Source: Theocolax elegans (taxonomy: Eukaryota; Arthropoda; Insecta; Hymenoptera; Cerocephalidae). From it: 64,000 nt of DNA. Shown here one piece after another: positions 47,811 through 58,568 of this stretch; position 1 is the stretch's first letter; each line of letters opens with the position of its first letter. The stretch lies in contig CM047430.1 of assembly GCA_026168455.1 (NCBI GenBank), positions 71,773,044 to 71,837,043 of the forward strand. The letters run 5' to 3'. The notes under the pieces are model-generated. The model saw only the letters and a list, made by a program, of their open reading frames with translations, had not been told where the DNA came from and ran no database searches. A program made the translations under genes and the position numbers.

Positions 47811-48293
47811 CTGCGTGAAAAAAATTTTATTGAAACATTATTAGCAAATATGTCCTTGCAACATTTTAGCAAAATCGAAGCTAATGGCCTAAAGCTACAA
47901 TTTTCCTAGGTTTTTGATCTAAAAACTATTTTAATTCTAATATAAAAATTTCCATAAAAATTTAATTTATTTGAAACATTAAAAAAAATGTATCTCTCGA
48001 GATTCGAACCTTCGATTTTTCACTTCGAAGTTTTTTGCTTTATTAACCGATCCATTTCAAATTAATTCAAAATTAAAAATGATAAAAATGGCTGAATTGA
48101 CATAAATGTAAGTAAATAAGTGTAGCCTTTGGAGTAAAATATTGAAGATTTAAATCAAGATAAATTATTTTTTTTTTAAATTAAATTTTTGTAATGAACA
48201 TTAACAAATTTTTGGTTAATTAGTTTCAAGTTTGCCAAAATTCTGTAAAGAATATTTTTTAATGATTTTCCTGTGAAATTTTTTCCACGCGGG
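47811..48293. mobile_element. Older, diverged palindromic element with tRNA-like arms
   Basis: Outer ends CTGCGTGAAAAAAATTT (47811) and the inverse of CCCGCGTGGAAAAAATTT (ending 48293) resemble the CCCGCGTAAAAATGG ends of the neighbour. The arms align as imperfect inverses about a centre near 48052. The left arm contains, on the minus strand, an A-box-like TGGATCGGTTAA and a B-box GGTTCGAATCT. The right arm contains the mutated counterpart (AAATGGCTGAATTG, then TTGAAGATTTAAATCAAG). Flanking sequence at the right is ATATAA. Age and decay make boundaries approximate. Confidence 0.6.
47990..48057 (-). pseudogene. tRNA-like remnant in the older palindrome
   Basis: The minus strand reads TGGATCGGTTAATAAAGC, then GAAGGTTCGAATCTCGAG. 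The B-box GGTTCGAATCT is close to consensus, and the arrangement parallels the unit at 46921-46994. Secondary structure is not convincing. Confidence 0.5.
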
Positions 48294-49651
48294 ATATAAT
48301 TTTGTTTAAATTTCCCGTTTGCAGAATCTCAGAGACTGAGAAGTATTATTTTTACAATAATGACACATCAGTAACTGTTAATAATATGGCTAAATAGTAA
48401 GTATTGTAGAAATATTCGTACGTCTCAGTCGGTAGAATTTTAAGCGTGAAAAATAGGAATTATCGCTTAAGTTTTTCATTTACATAAACTTTCACTTCGA
48501 TAAAGAATATTCGTGCATCAAACGTTAAAGAATATTTCGTATATCGCAAATGAGAAATAAAAATAAATCTGATCGATCTTACGCGAGGATGTAAACAAAC
48601 CATTATCACCAAACGCCCAGTCGATAAAAATGAAGCGAGGATGCATACGTAACACTTAATTCCATAATAACAATATTAACGAGAACGGTGATAGTTATTA
48701 TTCGCGAAATAACAAATGAGGAAAGTAATACGAAATTCCGTAATGAAGCGATTTAAGGCATCAAGTGTCGAGAGCGAGGTGGAAGCGCGATGCCTACATT
48801 AGCTCCGGCGCTTATACATCCTGTCAGGTATTCAGCCACCGAGTGGAGTGCCTTAGGCATTAGCTACTCGAGCTTCGGTAATTGCTATATAGTGAGTTTC
48901 TTCGCTTAAAGGCTAGTTTTATGAATCCTGAACACTCCTCGACCGCTTCTTCTTCTTCTTTCACCATTTCTTTCATCTCTCTCGCTACCTGTACCTCTCT
49001 TCTTTTTTTTTTTCTTTCACGCAAAACTAATGGATAATACGAGTGAAAATTATATTTCTTTCTGTAATATTATCTCTCGCGGTGCGCATTTGTGTCAACG
49101 TTAATAATTTATATAGCGGATTTTTTTATTTCAGGTAGATTAGAATACTATGTGTGCGGATTAAGAAATGTATCCTTTAACTTAATCGAGTTGTTATTTT
49201 AATGCACGCGGTAGAATGATATTTTTGTGGTAAAAAGTTTATGTAACCCTTATATAGTTTCATTACATTTTCGTAACTCGTTAACTCCCATTTTTTTAAT
49301 TTTCATACGTATATCAAGTGATAAATATATAACTGTTTTTAAGTGTTTAATTTCCTTCGATATTACTATTTTGGTTGAAACAGTATATCATTCTAGATAT
49401 TGATAATAATAGAAATTTTTTATTTGAATAAGTACAATTTTTAAAAATCTATCCTTGCATTTCAGACATAAATAGTCATTACTTTTTAAGAACTCAATCT
49501 TTCATGTTCGAACAGTTTTTAAATGAGTTTGAAGTCGTTGAATACTACTTAATATTACAAGAAATTAAATAAATGGATATAAATAAATAAGTATAATAAA
49601 CAAAGAACATTGAACTCGTAGGAATAAATATATTAATTGCTTTCTTTTAAA
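48294..49651. other. No recognisable gene
   Basis: A modestly GC-richer stretch at 48560-49100 with CT-rich runs is followed by AT-rich DNA. No long frame, no terminal repeats. Confidence 0.5.
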
Positions 49652-50580
49652 TATGTCCAATTTAATGCGATATGTTTTCAATGATAAGAATAAAATTTGA
49701 TTATATAAGATAACTCATTTGAAATTTTACTTTAAATTATTAATTTTAAACGAATATTTATTCAGATGCATATTAATAGCGAAAAATTAATGCAAAAAAT
49801 AAACCTAATTAACATTTACCGAAATATTAAAATAAGTATTAATTTGTTTACAAAAAAATTATTCTTTATCTGTCCGCAATAACAAAATTTTAATTTTTTA
49901 AACATCGAGTTATGGAAAAAGGGATCTAAGTGTTATACTTTCGATATTACATTACGATTATTATATATTATTTTCGTCTTTCTCGAAATGTACTAAAAGT
50001 TGCACTTACGTCCCTTTGTGCATGATGCTACTCAATATTTGTCAACATATTTTTTAATTTACAGTAGTTGACGCTTTGATTGATTTTTAAAAATCACATT
50101 TATGCACTCACACTGTATCAAAAAATATTGTTCTACACACAAAAAGTACACTGGTTTGAAAATATCATCACGTTCATACTATAGTAACGAAAAGTACTAT
50201 TATCGAATTCACTACATTTTATCTTTTGTGTGACAAAAATCTATACAAAACGCGAGCATATCTTAATATGTATTCATAAACATTTTTTGAGCAACATTTG
50301 AGCAGTAAACTTTTCTCTCAATGTATAAATGATACAACACAATAAAATACGAATACAAAATTTTCTTTATTAAAATTGCTAATTATAATAATGAATCTCC
50401 TTACAATTAAATATGTAAATTATAGATCCGTATAAATTTAAACGGAATTATGAAACTATAATTCAAAATTAGAATTTCATAACGATGAACGAGCTGCATT
50501 GATAAATAAAAAATTCTCTGATTTACGTAAACATTTATTATCCGTGTGAAAAAGTATAAAAAATATTAAGTAACATAATC

Positions 50581-51805
50581 TTACGAGCTAACCGCGTAGA
50601 TGTACGTTTTCGGCAAGCACGTTTTAAAATAATCACCGAAATACGCGTTGCACGCAAAATTGAAGCAAATATCATTCTCTTGGCTCTCTGTGATGCGAAT
50701 TTGAAAATCAAACAATTTCCAAGTGCAAGTGAGATTTAAATCGTTGGGCTCGAAACGTCGGATGAGCTTACCGTCAGCTCCGACGATTGAAATGTCAAAA
50801 TTTTGGCAAATCGCTCGATCGCCAACTCGACAATCGCCGACGATCAACGCGAAACCACCGTCCTTCAAATTGTAAACAGCCGCCTGATTCTTCGTGCTCG
50901 AGAAAGTCAAAGTGGTATCGATATTAATCTCGTCGTTGTCCAATTGAACGCAGTGTATTTCCGACGAATCCGCGTAATCGAACCAACAAACACTGTACAA
51001 ATCGTGGGAAATCGAGGAAACCATATAATTGTATCGATTTTTCAACGATCGAGTGATCAATGTGGTATTCACGCTATCTTCCGTAAATAAATTTTCGACT
51101 CGTCGTAGTACCAACGAGTACGAGGATGGCCCGGTGTACTCGGTGGTGTGAACGTAGTAAACGTTGTTCCTCGTCACTTGATAAACTGGATTCACCCCGG
51201 AATTCGTCTCGGTTAACAGTGGCTCGGTGTCCCCGATTTTCTTACCCTTGTAATCGTACGTGATTCGGCACTTTACCGGTTCCCCGCAAATTTCCGAGCT
51301 GAACACGTTGATGGCGTACCACGTTGGGTATATTGAAATATCGGTAAACGTAACGTTCAACGGTATCGGATAGAGTACGTTGCTTACCGTGCAATCCCTT
51401 ATGTTTACTATTTTATATCCATTTTTCGTTTCTTCTTTACGAGTTGTTGGGTTGACCGTCGTCTCCGACACGTCGAACGTTATCAAATCCCAGCTCAATG
51501 GCTCGTGTACGTAAATCGTCACGCTCTTTCGATTTTTATCCTCGGCTAGGAATTCCAAATTGTTGCACGTGTCTCTGTACACGCCGTTGTAAAATATCTG
51601 TGATTCCAAGGTGACGGTGCACGTCATGCGGTCCGAGGGAACCGATTGTTCGCAGTTGTGGAAAAAACGTTTACCATCGGTCGGTATTATGTTGAACAAT
51701 TTGTCTTCCGTGTACTTTTTCGTTATGTTCGATAAAACCGTTCGATTTATTCTCAGGTGTTGTAATTCGGATAATTCCCCGTTTCCACGGTCGTTCAAAA
51801 TGCAT
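50581..51805 (-). pseudogene. Secreted-protein gene copy 1, 5'-truncated
   Basis: Encodes residues from about 15 to 420 of the intact copy without change, but the signal-peptide codons and start ATG are missing. Upstream of the codons for ICIL the sequence switches to the interior of a family B transposon (51806-52199), and an in-frame TAA lies at 51817-51819 with no ATG between. The frame therefore starts only at a TTG or an internal Met. The promoter side is also gone, so expression as a secreted protein is unlikely. The poly(A) signal (AATAAA, minus strand, 50534-50539) survives. High identity of the remaining codons to copies 2 and 3 shows the break is recent. Confidence 0.9.
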
Positions 51806-52199
51806 ATGTTTAAAGTTTAAATTAATAAACAAATTACTAATTAAATACTCTAATGGTTTACTTAATATATTGTAATTAAAACTTTATGGTAAGTAAAAAC
51901 TATTATTTTTAAAAAGTATTCCCTAATTTATTAACAGCAGGAATAGGGGCAAAGTTCCGCATTAATACGTTCATTCCATTTTTATATTCCGCAGGAATAT
52001 GTACATTTTGATACGCGAACGTTTTTTATTATAAAAAAATTTAATTCATAAATAGTAATGTTAAGTATTTTTTTTTAACTACCTAATACTTAAACTTTAT
52101 GTTTAAATTTTAGATATATCAATATTGATATATTTTCACAAAAAAGACTAAAAAATTGGCTGATTCAGCTTGACGCCGCAGGAATTGGTACATTTACCT
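51806..52199 (+). mobile_element. Family B TIR element, 3' fragment
   Basis: Aligns with 1310-1690 and continues to the complete right end GGTACATTTACC, followed by TA (52200-52201). The sequence after it (TGTCCAATTTAATG) equals unit 1 at 49654, where a single TA precedes it, showing the TA target. The left end of the element is missing and it joins copy 1 of the gene directly, so a deletion removed the transposon's left part together with the gene's 5' end. Confidence 0.85.
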
Positions 52200-53115
52200 A
52201 TGTCCAATTTAATGCTATATGTTTTCAATGATAAGAAAAAAAATTTGATTATAAATAACTCATTTGAAATTTTACTTTAAATTATTAATTTTAAACGAAT
52301 ATTTATCAGATGCATATTATAGCGTAATGCAAAAAATAACCTAATTAACATTTACCGAAATATTAAAATAAGTATTAATTTGTTTACAAAAAAATTATTC
52401 TTTATCTGTCCGCAATAACAAAATTTTAATTTTTTAAACATCGAGTTATGGAAAAAGGGATCTAAGTGTTATACTTTCGATATTACATTACGATTATTAT
52501 ATATTATTTTCGTCTTTCTCGAAATGTACTAAAAGTTGCACTTACGTCCCTTTGTGCATGATGCTACTCAATATTTGTCAACATATTTTTAATTTACAGT
52601 AGTTGACGCTTTGATTGATTTTTAAAAATCACATTTATGCACTCACACTGTATCAAAAAATATTGTTCTACACACAAAAAGTACACTGGTTTGAAAATAT
52701 CATCACGTTCATACTATAGTAACGAAAAGTACTATTATCGAATTCACTACATTTTATCTTTTGTGTGACAAAAATCTATACAAAACGCGAGCATATCTTA
52801 ATATGTATTCATAAACATTTTTTGAGCAACATTTGAGCAGTAAACTTTTCTCTCAATGTATAAATGATACAACACAATAAAATACGAATACAAAATTTTC
52901 TTTATTAAAATTGCTAATTATAATAATGAATCTCCTTACAATTAAATATGTAAATTATAGATCCGTATAAATTTAAACGGAATTATGAAACTATAATTCA
53001 AAATTAGAATTTCATAACGATGAACGAGCTGCATTGATAAATAAAAAATTCTCTGATTTACGTAAACATTTATTATCCGTGTGAAAAAGTATAAAAAATA
53101 TTAAGTAACATAATC

Positions 53116-54378
53116 TTACGAGCTAACCGCGTAGATGTACGTTTTCGGCAAGCACGTTTTAAAATAATCACCGAAATACGCGTTGCACGCAAAATTGAAG
53201 CAAATATCATTCTCTTGGCTCTCTGTGATGCGAATTTGAAAATCAAACAATTTCCAAGTGCAAGTGAGATTTAAATCGTTGGGCTCGAAACGTCGGATGA
53301 GCTTACCGTCAGCTCCGACGATTGAAATGTCAAAATTTTGGCAAATCGCTCGATCGCCAACTCGACAATCGCCGACGATCAACGCGAAACCACCGTCCTT
53401 CAAATTGTAAACAGCCGCCTGATTCTTCGTGCTCGAGAAAGTCAAAGTGGTATCGATATTAATCTCGTCGTTGTCCAATTGAACGCAGTGTATTTCCGAC
53501 GAATCCGCGTAATCGAACCAACAAACACTGTACAAATCGTGGGAAATCGAGGAAACCATATAATTGTATCGATTTTTCAACGATCGAGTGATCAATGTGG
53601 TATTCACGCTATCTTCCGTAAATAAATTTTCGACTCGTCGTAGTACCAACGAGTACGAGGATGGCCCGGTGTACTCGGTGGTGTGAACGTAGTAAACGTT
53701 GTTCCTCGTCACTTGATAAACTGGATTCACCCCGGAATTCGTCTCGGTTAACAGTGGCTCGGTGTCCCCGATTTTCTTACCCTTGTAATCGTACGTGATT
53801 CGGCACTTTACCGGTTCCCCGCAAATTTCCGAGCTGAACACGTTGATGGCGTACCACGTTGGGTATATTGAAATATCGGTAAACGTAACGTTCAACGGTA
53901 TCGGATAGAGTACGTTGCTTACCGTGCAATCCCTTATGTTTACTATTTTATATCCATTTTTCGTTTCTTCTTTACGAGTTGTTGGGTTGACCGTCGTCTC
54001 CGACACGTCGAACGTTATCAAATCCCAGCTCAATGGCTCGTGTACGTAAATCGTCACGCTCTTTCGATTTTTATCCTCGGCTAGGAATTCCAAATTGTTG
54101 CACGTGTCTCTGTACACGCCGTTGTAAAATATCTGTGATTCCAAGGTGACGGTGCACGTCATGCGGTCCGAGGGAACCGATTGTTCGCAGTTGTGGAAAA
54201 AACGTTTACCATCGGTCGGTATTATGTTGAACAATTTGTCTTCCGTGTACTTTTTCGTTATGTTCGATAAAACCGTTCGATTTATTCTCAGGTGTTGTAA
54301 TTCGGATAATTCCCCGTTTCCACGGTCGTTCAAAATGCATATCAATAATGTTACGAAGATTAGCTTGGATAGAGCCAT
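53116..54378 (-). CDS. Intact secreted Cys-rich glycoprotein of unknown family (copy 2)
   Basis: 420 codons in a single exon, the only intact member of the three-copy array. The start ATG has a favourable context (A at -3, G at +4) and opens a hydrophobic signal peptide, MALSKLIFVTLLICIL, with likely cleavage near residue 22. The mature part has 14 cysteines counted across the protein, an even number suited to disulfides, and N-glycosylation sequons such as NRT, NIT, NVT, NTT and NLT. There is no transmembrane segment after the signal, no obvious catalytic motif, and no internal repeats. It ends AVSS-stop, and AATAAA follows 42 bp downstream (53069-53074). The CDS is visibly GC-richer than the surrounding DNA. 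I do not recognise the family. Recent tandem copies of intronless secreted genes are common among venom, salivary and immune effectors of parasitoid insects; that role is only a hypothesis. Confidence 0.9.
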   Translation of the reverse strand: MALSKLIFVTLLICILNDRGNGELSELQHLRINRTVLSNITKKYTEDKLFNIIPTDGKRFFHNCEQSVPSDRMTCTVTLESQIFYNGVYRDTCNNLEFLAEDKNRKSVTIYVHEPLSWDLITFDVSETTVNPTTRKEETKNGYKIVNIRDCTVSNVLYPIPLNVTFTDISIYPTWYAINVFSSEICGEPVKCRITYDYKGKKIGDTEPLLTETNSGVNPVYQVTRNNVYYVHTTEYTGPSSYSLVLRRVENLFTEDSVNTTLITRSLKNRYNYMVSSISHDLYSVCWFDYADSSEIHCVQLDNDEINIDTTLTFSSTKNQAAVYNLKDGGFALIVGDCRVGDRAICQNFDISIVGADGKLIRRFEPNDLNLTCTWKLFDFQIRITESQENDICFNFACNAYFGDYFKTCLPKTYIYAVSS

Positions 54379-54545
54379 TATGATGTGATTATTTTGTTTT
54401 ATCTAATTACGTTGATCGTACCCCTCTGGAACGCAAATATTGAAGAAATGTATATTAATCAAAGAGATCTGCTTTTTTCAATTGAATTAAAAATGAGAGA
54501 TAAATTTATAAAACATAGGGAAGTGCGTGACGTGTTCAGATTTTT
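54379..54545 (-). promoter_or_regulatory. Short putative promoter region of copy 2
   Basis: Only about 165 bp separate the start codon from the neighbouring unit. The same stretch lies upstream of copy 3 (56540-56706). A TATA-like AATATACAT (minus strand, about 54450-54458) sits some 75 bp upstream of the ATG, leaving room for a 5' UTR of about 40-50 nt. Any array-encoded promoter must lie here; the assignment is an inference. Confidence 0.35.
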
Positions 54546-55275
54546 GTACAAAAAAATTATTCTTTATCTGTCCGCAATAACAAAATTTTAATTTTTTAAA
54601 CATCGAGTTATGGAAAAAGGGATCTAAGTGTTATACTTTCGATATTACATTACGATTATTATATATTTTCGTCTTTCTCGAAATGTACTAAAAGTTGCAC
54701 TTACGTCCCTTTGTGCATGATGCTACTCAATATTTGTCAACATATTTTTTAATTTACAGTAGTTGACGCTTTGATTGATTTTTAAAAATCACATTTATGC
54801 ACTCACACTGTATCAAAAAATATTGTTCTACACACAAAAAGTACACTGGTTTGAAAATATCATCACGTTCATACTATAGTAACGAAAAGTACTATTATCG
54901 AATTCACTACATTTTATCTTTTGTGTGACAAAAATCTATACAAAACGCGAGCATATCTTAATATGTATTCATAAACATTTTTTGAGCAACATTTGAGCAG
55001 TAAACTTTTCTCTCAATGTATAAATGATACAACACAATAAAATACGAATACAAAATTTTCTTTATTAAAATTGCTAATTATAATAATGAATCTCCTTACA
55101 ATTAAATATGTAAATTATAGATCCGTATAAATTTAAACGGAATTATGAAACTATAATTCAAAATTAGAATTTCATAACGATGAACGAGCTGCATTGATAA
55201 ATAAAAAATTCTCTGATTTACGTAAACATTTATTATCCGTGTGAAAAAGTATAAAAAATATTAAGTAACATAATC

Positions 55276-56539
55276 TTACGAGCTAACCGCGTAGATGTAC
55301 GTTTTCGGCAAGCACGTTTTAAAATAATCACCGAAATACGCGTTGCACGCAAAATTGAAGCAAATATCATTCTCTTGGCTCTCTGTGATGCGAATTTGAA
55401 AATCAAACAATTTCCAAGTGCAAGTGAGATTTAAATCGTTGGGCTCGAAACGTCGGATGAGCTTACCGTCAGCTCCGACGATTGAAATGTCAAAATTTTG
55501 GCAAATCGCTCGATCGCCAACTCGACAATCGCCGACGATCAACGCGAAACCACCGTCCTTCAAATTGTAAACAGCCGCCTGATTCTTCGTGCTCGAGAAA
55601 GTCAAAGTGGTATCGATATTAATCTCGTCGTTGTCCAATTGAACGCAGTGTATTTCCGACGAATCCGCGTAATCGAACCAACAAACACTGTACAAATCGT
55701 GGGAAATCGAGGAAACCATATAATTGTATCGATTTTTCAACGATCGAGTGATCAATGTGGTATTCACGCTATCTTCCGTAAATAAATTTTCGACTCGTCG
55801 TAGTACCAACGAGTACGAGGATGGCCCGGTGTACTCGGTGGTGTGAACGTAGTAAACGTTGTTCCCTCGTCACTTGATAAACTGGATTCACCCCGGAATT
55901 CGTCTCGGTTAACAGTGGCTCGGTGTCCCCGATTTTCTTACCCTTGTAATCGTACGTGATTCGGCACTTTACCGGTTCCCCGCAAATTTCCGAGCTGAAC
56001 ACGTTGATGGCGTACCACGTTGGGTATATTGAAATATCGGTAAACGTAACGTTCAACGGTATCGGATAGAGTACGTTGCTTACCGTGCAATCCCTTATGT
56101 TTACTATTTTATATCCATTTTTCGTTTCTTCTTTACGAGTTGTTGGGTTGACCGTCGTCTCCGACACGTCGAACGTTATCAAATCCCAGCTCAATGGCTC
56201 GTGTACGTAAATCGTCACGCTCTTTCGATTTTTATCCTCGGCTAGGAATTCCAAATTGTTGCACGTGTCTCTGTACACGCCGTTGTAAAATATCTGTGAT
56301 TCCAAGGTGACGGTGCACGTCATGCGGTCCGAGGGAACCGATTGTTCGCAGTTGTGGAAAAAACGTTTACCATCGGTCGGTATTATGTTGAACAATTTGT
56401 CTTCCGTGTACTTTTTCGTTATGTTCGATAAAACCGTTCGATTTATTCTCAGGTGTTGTAATTCGGATAATTCCCCGTTTCCACGGTCGTTCAAAATGCA
56501 TATCAATAATGTTACGAAGATTAGCTTGGATAGAGCCAT
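55276..56539 (-). pseudogene. Secreted-protein gene copy 3, frameshifted
   Basis: Same gene as copy 2, with start, signal peptide and poly(A) signal (55229-55234) intact. There is one extra C in the run at 55864-55866 (TTCCCTCG here, TTCCTCG in copies 1 and 2). The frame is lost after about residue 225, giving a 256-codon product with an unrelated tail, while the C-terminal part stays open from 55809 down. The rest is practically identical to copy 2, so either this is a very recent mutation or a base-calling or consensus error. Confidence 0.85.
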
Positions 56540-56719
56540 TATGATGTGATTATTTTGTTTTATCTAATTACGTTGATCGTACCCCTCTGGAACGCAAATA
56601 TTGAAGAAATGTATATTAATCAAAGAGATCTGCTTTTTTCAATTGAATTAAAAATGAGAGATAAATTTATAAAACATAGGGAAGTGCGTGACGTGTTCAG
56701 ATTTTTGTAAAAAAAAAAA

Positions 56720-56930
56720 ATTATTTTTATATAATAATAATTGATTAAGCCAATTTTCGATATTAGAAGATTATACGGTAATTAGCGGTTTAAAAATCTG
56801 AAAATATTTGACTATAAATTATTTCAAGCATGCATAAAAACCTGACATTACGTATTTTTACAAAAATTAACTTTTTTCTTTACAAGATAATATAAGGAAT
56901 AAAGCTATATTTTCTTAGTTAGACTTATCC
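56720..56930 (+). mobile_element. piggyBac-like MITE (family R), right-half fragment
   Basis: ATAATTGATTAAGCCAATTTTCG, the AAAAATCTGAAAATATTTG motif, a GCATGC..ACGTATTTTTACAAA segment and TTCTTAGTTAGAC follow the same order as the right half of the complete copy (60580-60787). The left part is cut at the end of gene unit 3. Confidence 0.6.
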
Positions 56931-57340
56931 TCCCTACCTTACCAGCCTCAAAATTCATAGAAAATAAGTTATAATTAAAAAAGGACGATATTTTATGCAA
57001 ATTTAGGAGAAATGCCCCCTTACTTTATTAGTAATCTACCTCAGTTCAAAATTTGAAACAAAAATATCTATTGATTTTCAAGTAATCCTTTATAAAAAAA
57101 TTTATGATAATTTTGTGTAATTTGAGGTTATATGCTCGTCTAATTAAAAGGCAGGGTTTTCTCAAAAACTAGTCAATATTTTTGCTTCAAATTTTAAAGA
57201 CAGATAGATTATTAATAAAGGAAGGGTACCGTACTCCCACATGTACGTAAATTAACTTTCGTTTTTAATTATAACAAATTGTATGTAATTTTCGAGGTTA
57301 GTAAGGTACAGAGAGTAAAACTTGGCTTCTTGGCACCCCG
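56931..57340. mobile_element. Foldback element with inverted arms
   Basis: The left arm (about 56935-57080) and right arm (about 57165-57335) pair imperfectly: for example ACTTTATTAGTAATCTACCT with its near-inverse AGATAGATTATTAATAAAGG, TTCAAAATTTGAAACAAAAATA with its near-inverse, and CCTTACCAGCCTC with GAGGTTAGTAAGG. The right end is followed by CCGTTAACCCAG, whose TTAA (57341-57344) recalls the TTAA-CGGG ends of family R. Probably a related TTAA-type MITE. No coding capacity. Confidence 0.6.
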
Positions 57341-57344
57341 TTAA

Positions 57345-58520
57345 CCCAGTTTATATTACTTGTATTAGAATGTCAAACCGTGATATTAATTTTATTTATA
57401 GAGAGTGAACTTTTTGATAGTTATATATATTTATTTAGTATTTAGAATTATCGATGGCATTTGTACATTTAACATTTTACACACGATTGACTGATAGTAA
57501 TCAAATAACAAATAAAAAAATAAATTATATTGAAAAATTAATTCATATTGTAAATTTTATAGAATCATATATAAACTATCAAAAATTGGTATATAAATGT
57601 TGTTTAAACTTAACCATGACTAAATATTTTGATTTCTTCCATGTATTGCACAGTATGCCCCTCCTCAAGAACTACACATTTTTGTTTATAAGTAACATTT
57701 TGTTTTTCACCTTTAGTTCCCAAAAAGAGGCATTATATATATAATTTATGTCCGAAACGTGGAAAAACAAAAATAAATTATTTAAAAAAAAATCTTTAAC
57801 GTCAATTATTTAAATCGTTAATTATTGATCATTGGAATAGAATAATAATCACTAATAAATTTAATAAATATTCTGTCACACTTACATTGCCTATAACCAT
57901 AGATATAAGTAGTCGACTCTACGATTTCGCGAAGAAGACTACCGTATTTTGGATGGGTTTCAAACTATATCGACAAGCTTATATAAGAGTAGCAGAGATT
58001 CACACATGTAAGTAAATTTTAGATAACACGCATGGAAAGAGAGAAAAAAAGTTACAGTAACGCATTAAGCCCGTTCATTAAAAAACTTTTATCTTTATGA
58101 ACTATTCATGTTATTATCATGTATAATATAAAAAAATAAAATTAATTTGATTATGTCAATTTATGTTAATTCCAATAGTGTACGCGTTTATTATCTCGCT
58201 ACATTAAAATAAAATTATAATATTTCTCAAGTTTTTATCTATTTTTCTATATATATATTGAAGGTCATAATTATACATTCGAAGATTTTCAATTACAATG
58301 TAATTGATGGATTCAGTGTAAAGCAGACTGAAATACCATGTTCTAAATGTAAAAGTGTAAAATTTGAAAATAAAAATATTAAATTATTGATTTTAAAGCC
58401 TTCAAATATGTATGTAGAAAATTAATTCAACTAAAAATATGGTTATTTCTTATATTCACTTGTATTGAAGTATATTTCTTGATACATTATCGATTGATTT
58501 AACGAGTCAATTATAATTCT
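57345..58520. other. AT-rich DNA, no gene seen
   Basis: A 96-codon plus-strand frame at 57454-57744 has a Phe/Leu-rich C-terminal part but no domain or supportive composition; not called. The rest is AT-rich without repeats that I can define. Confidence 0.5.
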
Positions 58521-58521
58521 T

Positions 58522-58568
58522 ATGCACAACGTTTCGAAAACATTTTTGTCTCCCTCTTCAGGTGCAAC
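58522..58568 (-). ncRNA. Hammerhead-ribozyme-like motif of the Penelope-like element
   Basis: On the minus strand CTGAAGA is followed by a GU-rich stem (GGAGAC and GTTTTC around AAAAAT) and then GAAACGTT, the core order of hammerhead ribozymes. TGCAC before the core can pair with GTGCA after it, as helix I. Helix III would be almost absent. Penelope-like elements are known to carry such minimal hammerheads; activity here is not established. Confidence 0.5.

Larger units (their letters stand above)
49654..56710 (-). repeat. Three-unit tandem array of the secreted-protein gene
   Basis: Unit 1 about 49654-51805 (its gene-start side is replaced by a transposon fragment to 52199), unit 2 52202-54545, unit 3 54546-56710. 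The period between units 2 and 3 is 2160 bp. Each unit carries about 580-730 bp of AT-rich DNA on the 3' side of the gene and, in units 2 and 3, only about 165 bp on the promoter side. The junction between units 2 and 3 lies in GTACAAAAAAATTATT, which resembles the right end of unit 3 (TTTTTGTAAAAAA...ATTATT), so homology in an A-rich run probably mediated the duplication. Confidence 0.92.

Noticed and set aside
50803..51090. 95-codon plus-strand frame, repeated at 53338 and 55498
   Set aside because: Conserved only because it is antisense to the duplicated secreted-protein gene; no independent evidence.
49654..56710. Integrated polydnavirus segment carrying the gene array
   Set aside because: Considered because a parasitoid origin is possible, but no viral junction motifs or recognisable virus-segment genes are visible.
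57454..57744. 96-codon frame that might be a small membrane protein
   Set aside because: AT-driven Phe/Ile/Leu content, no start context or relatives visible.
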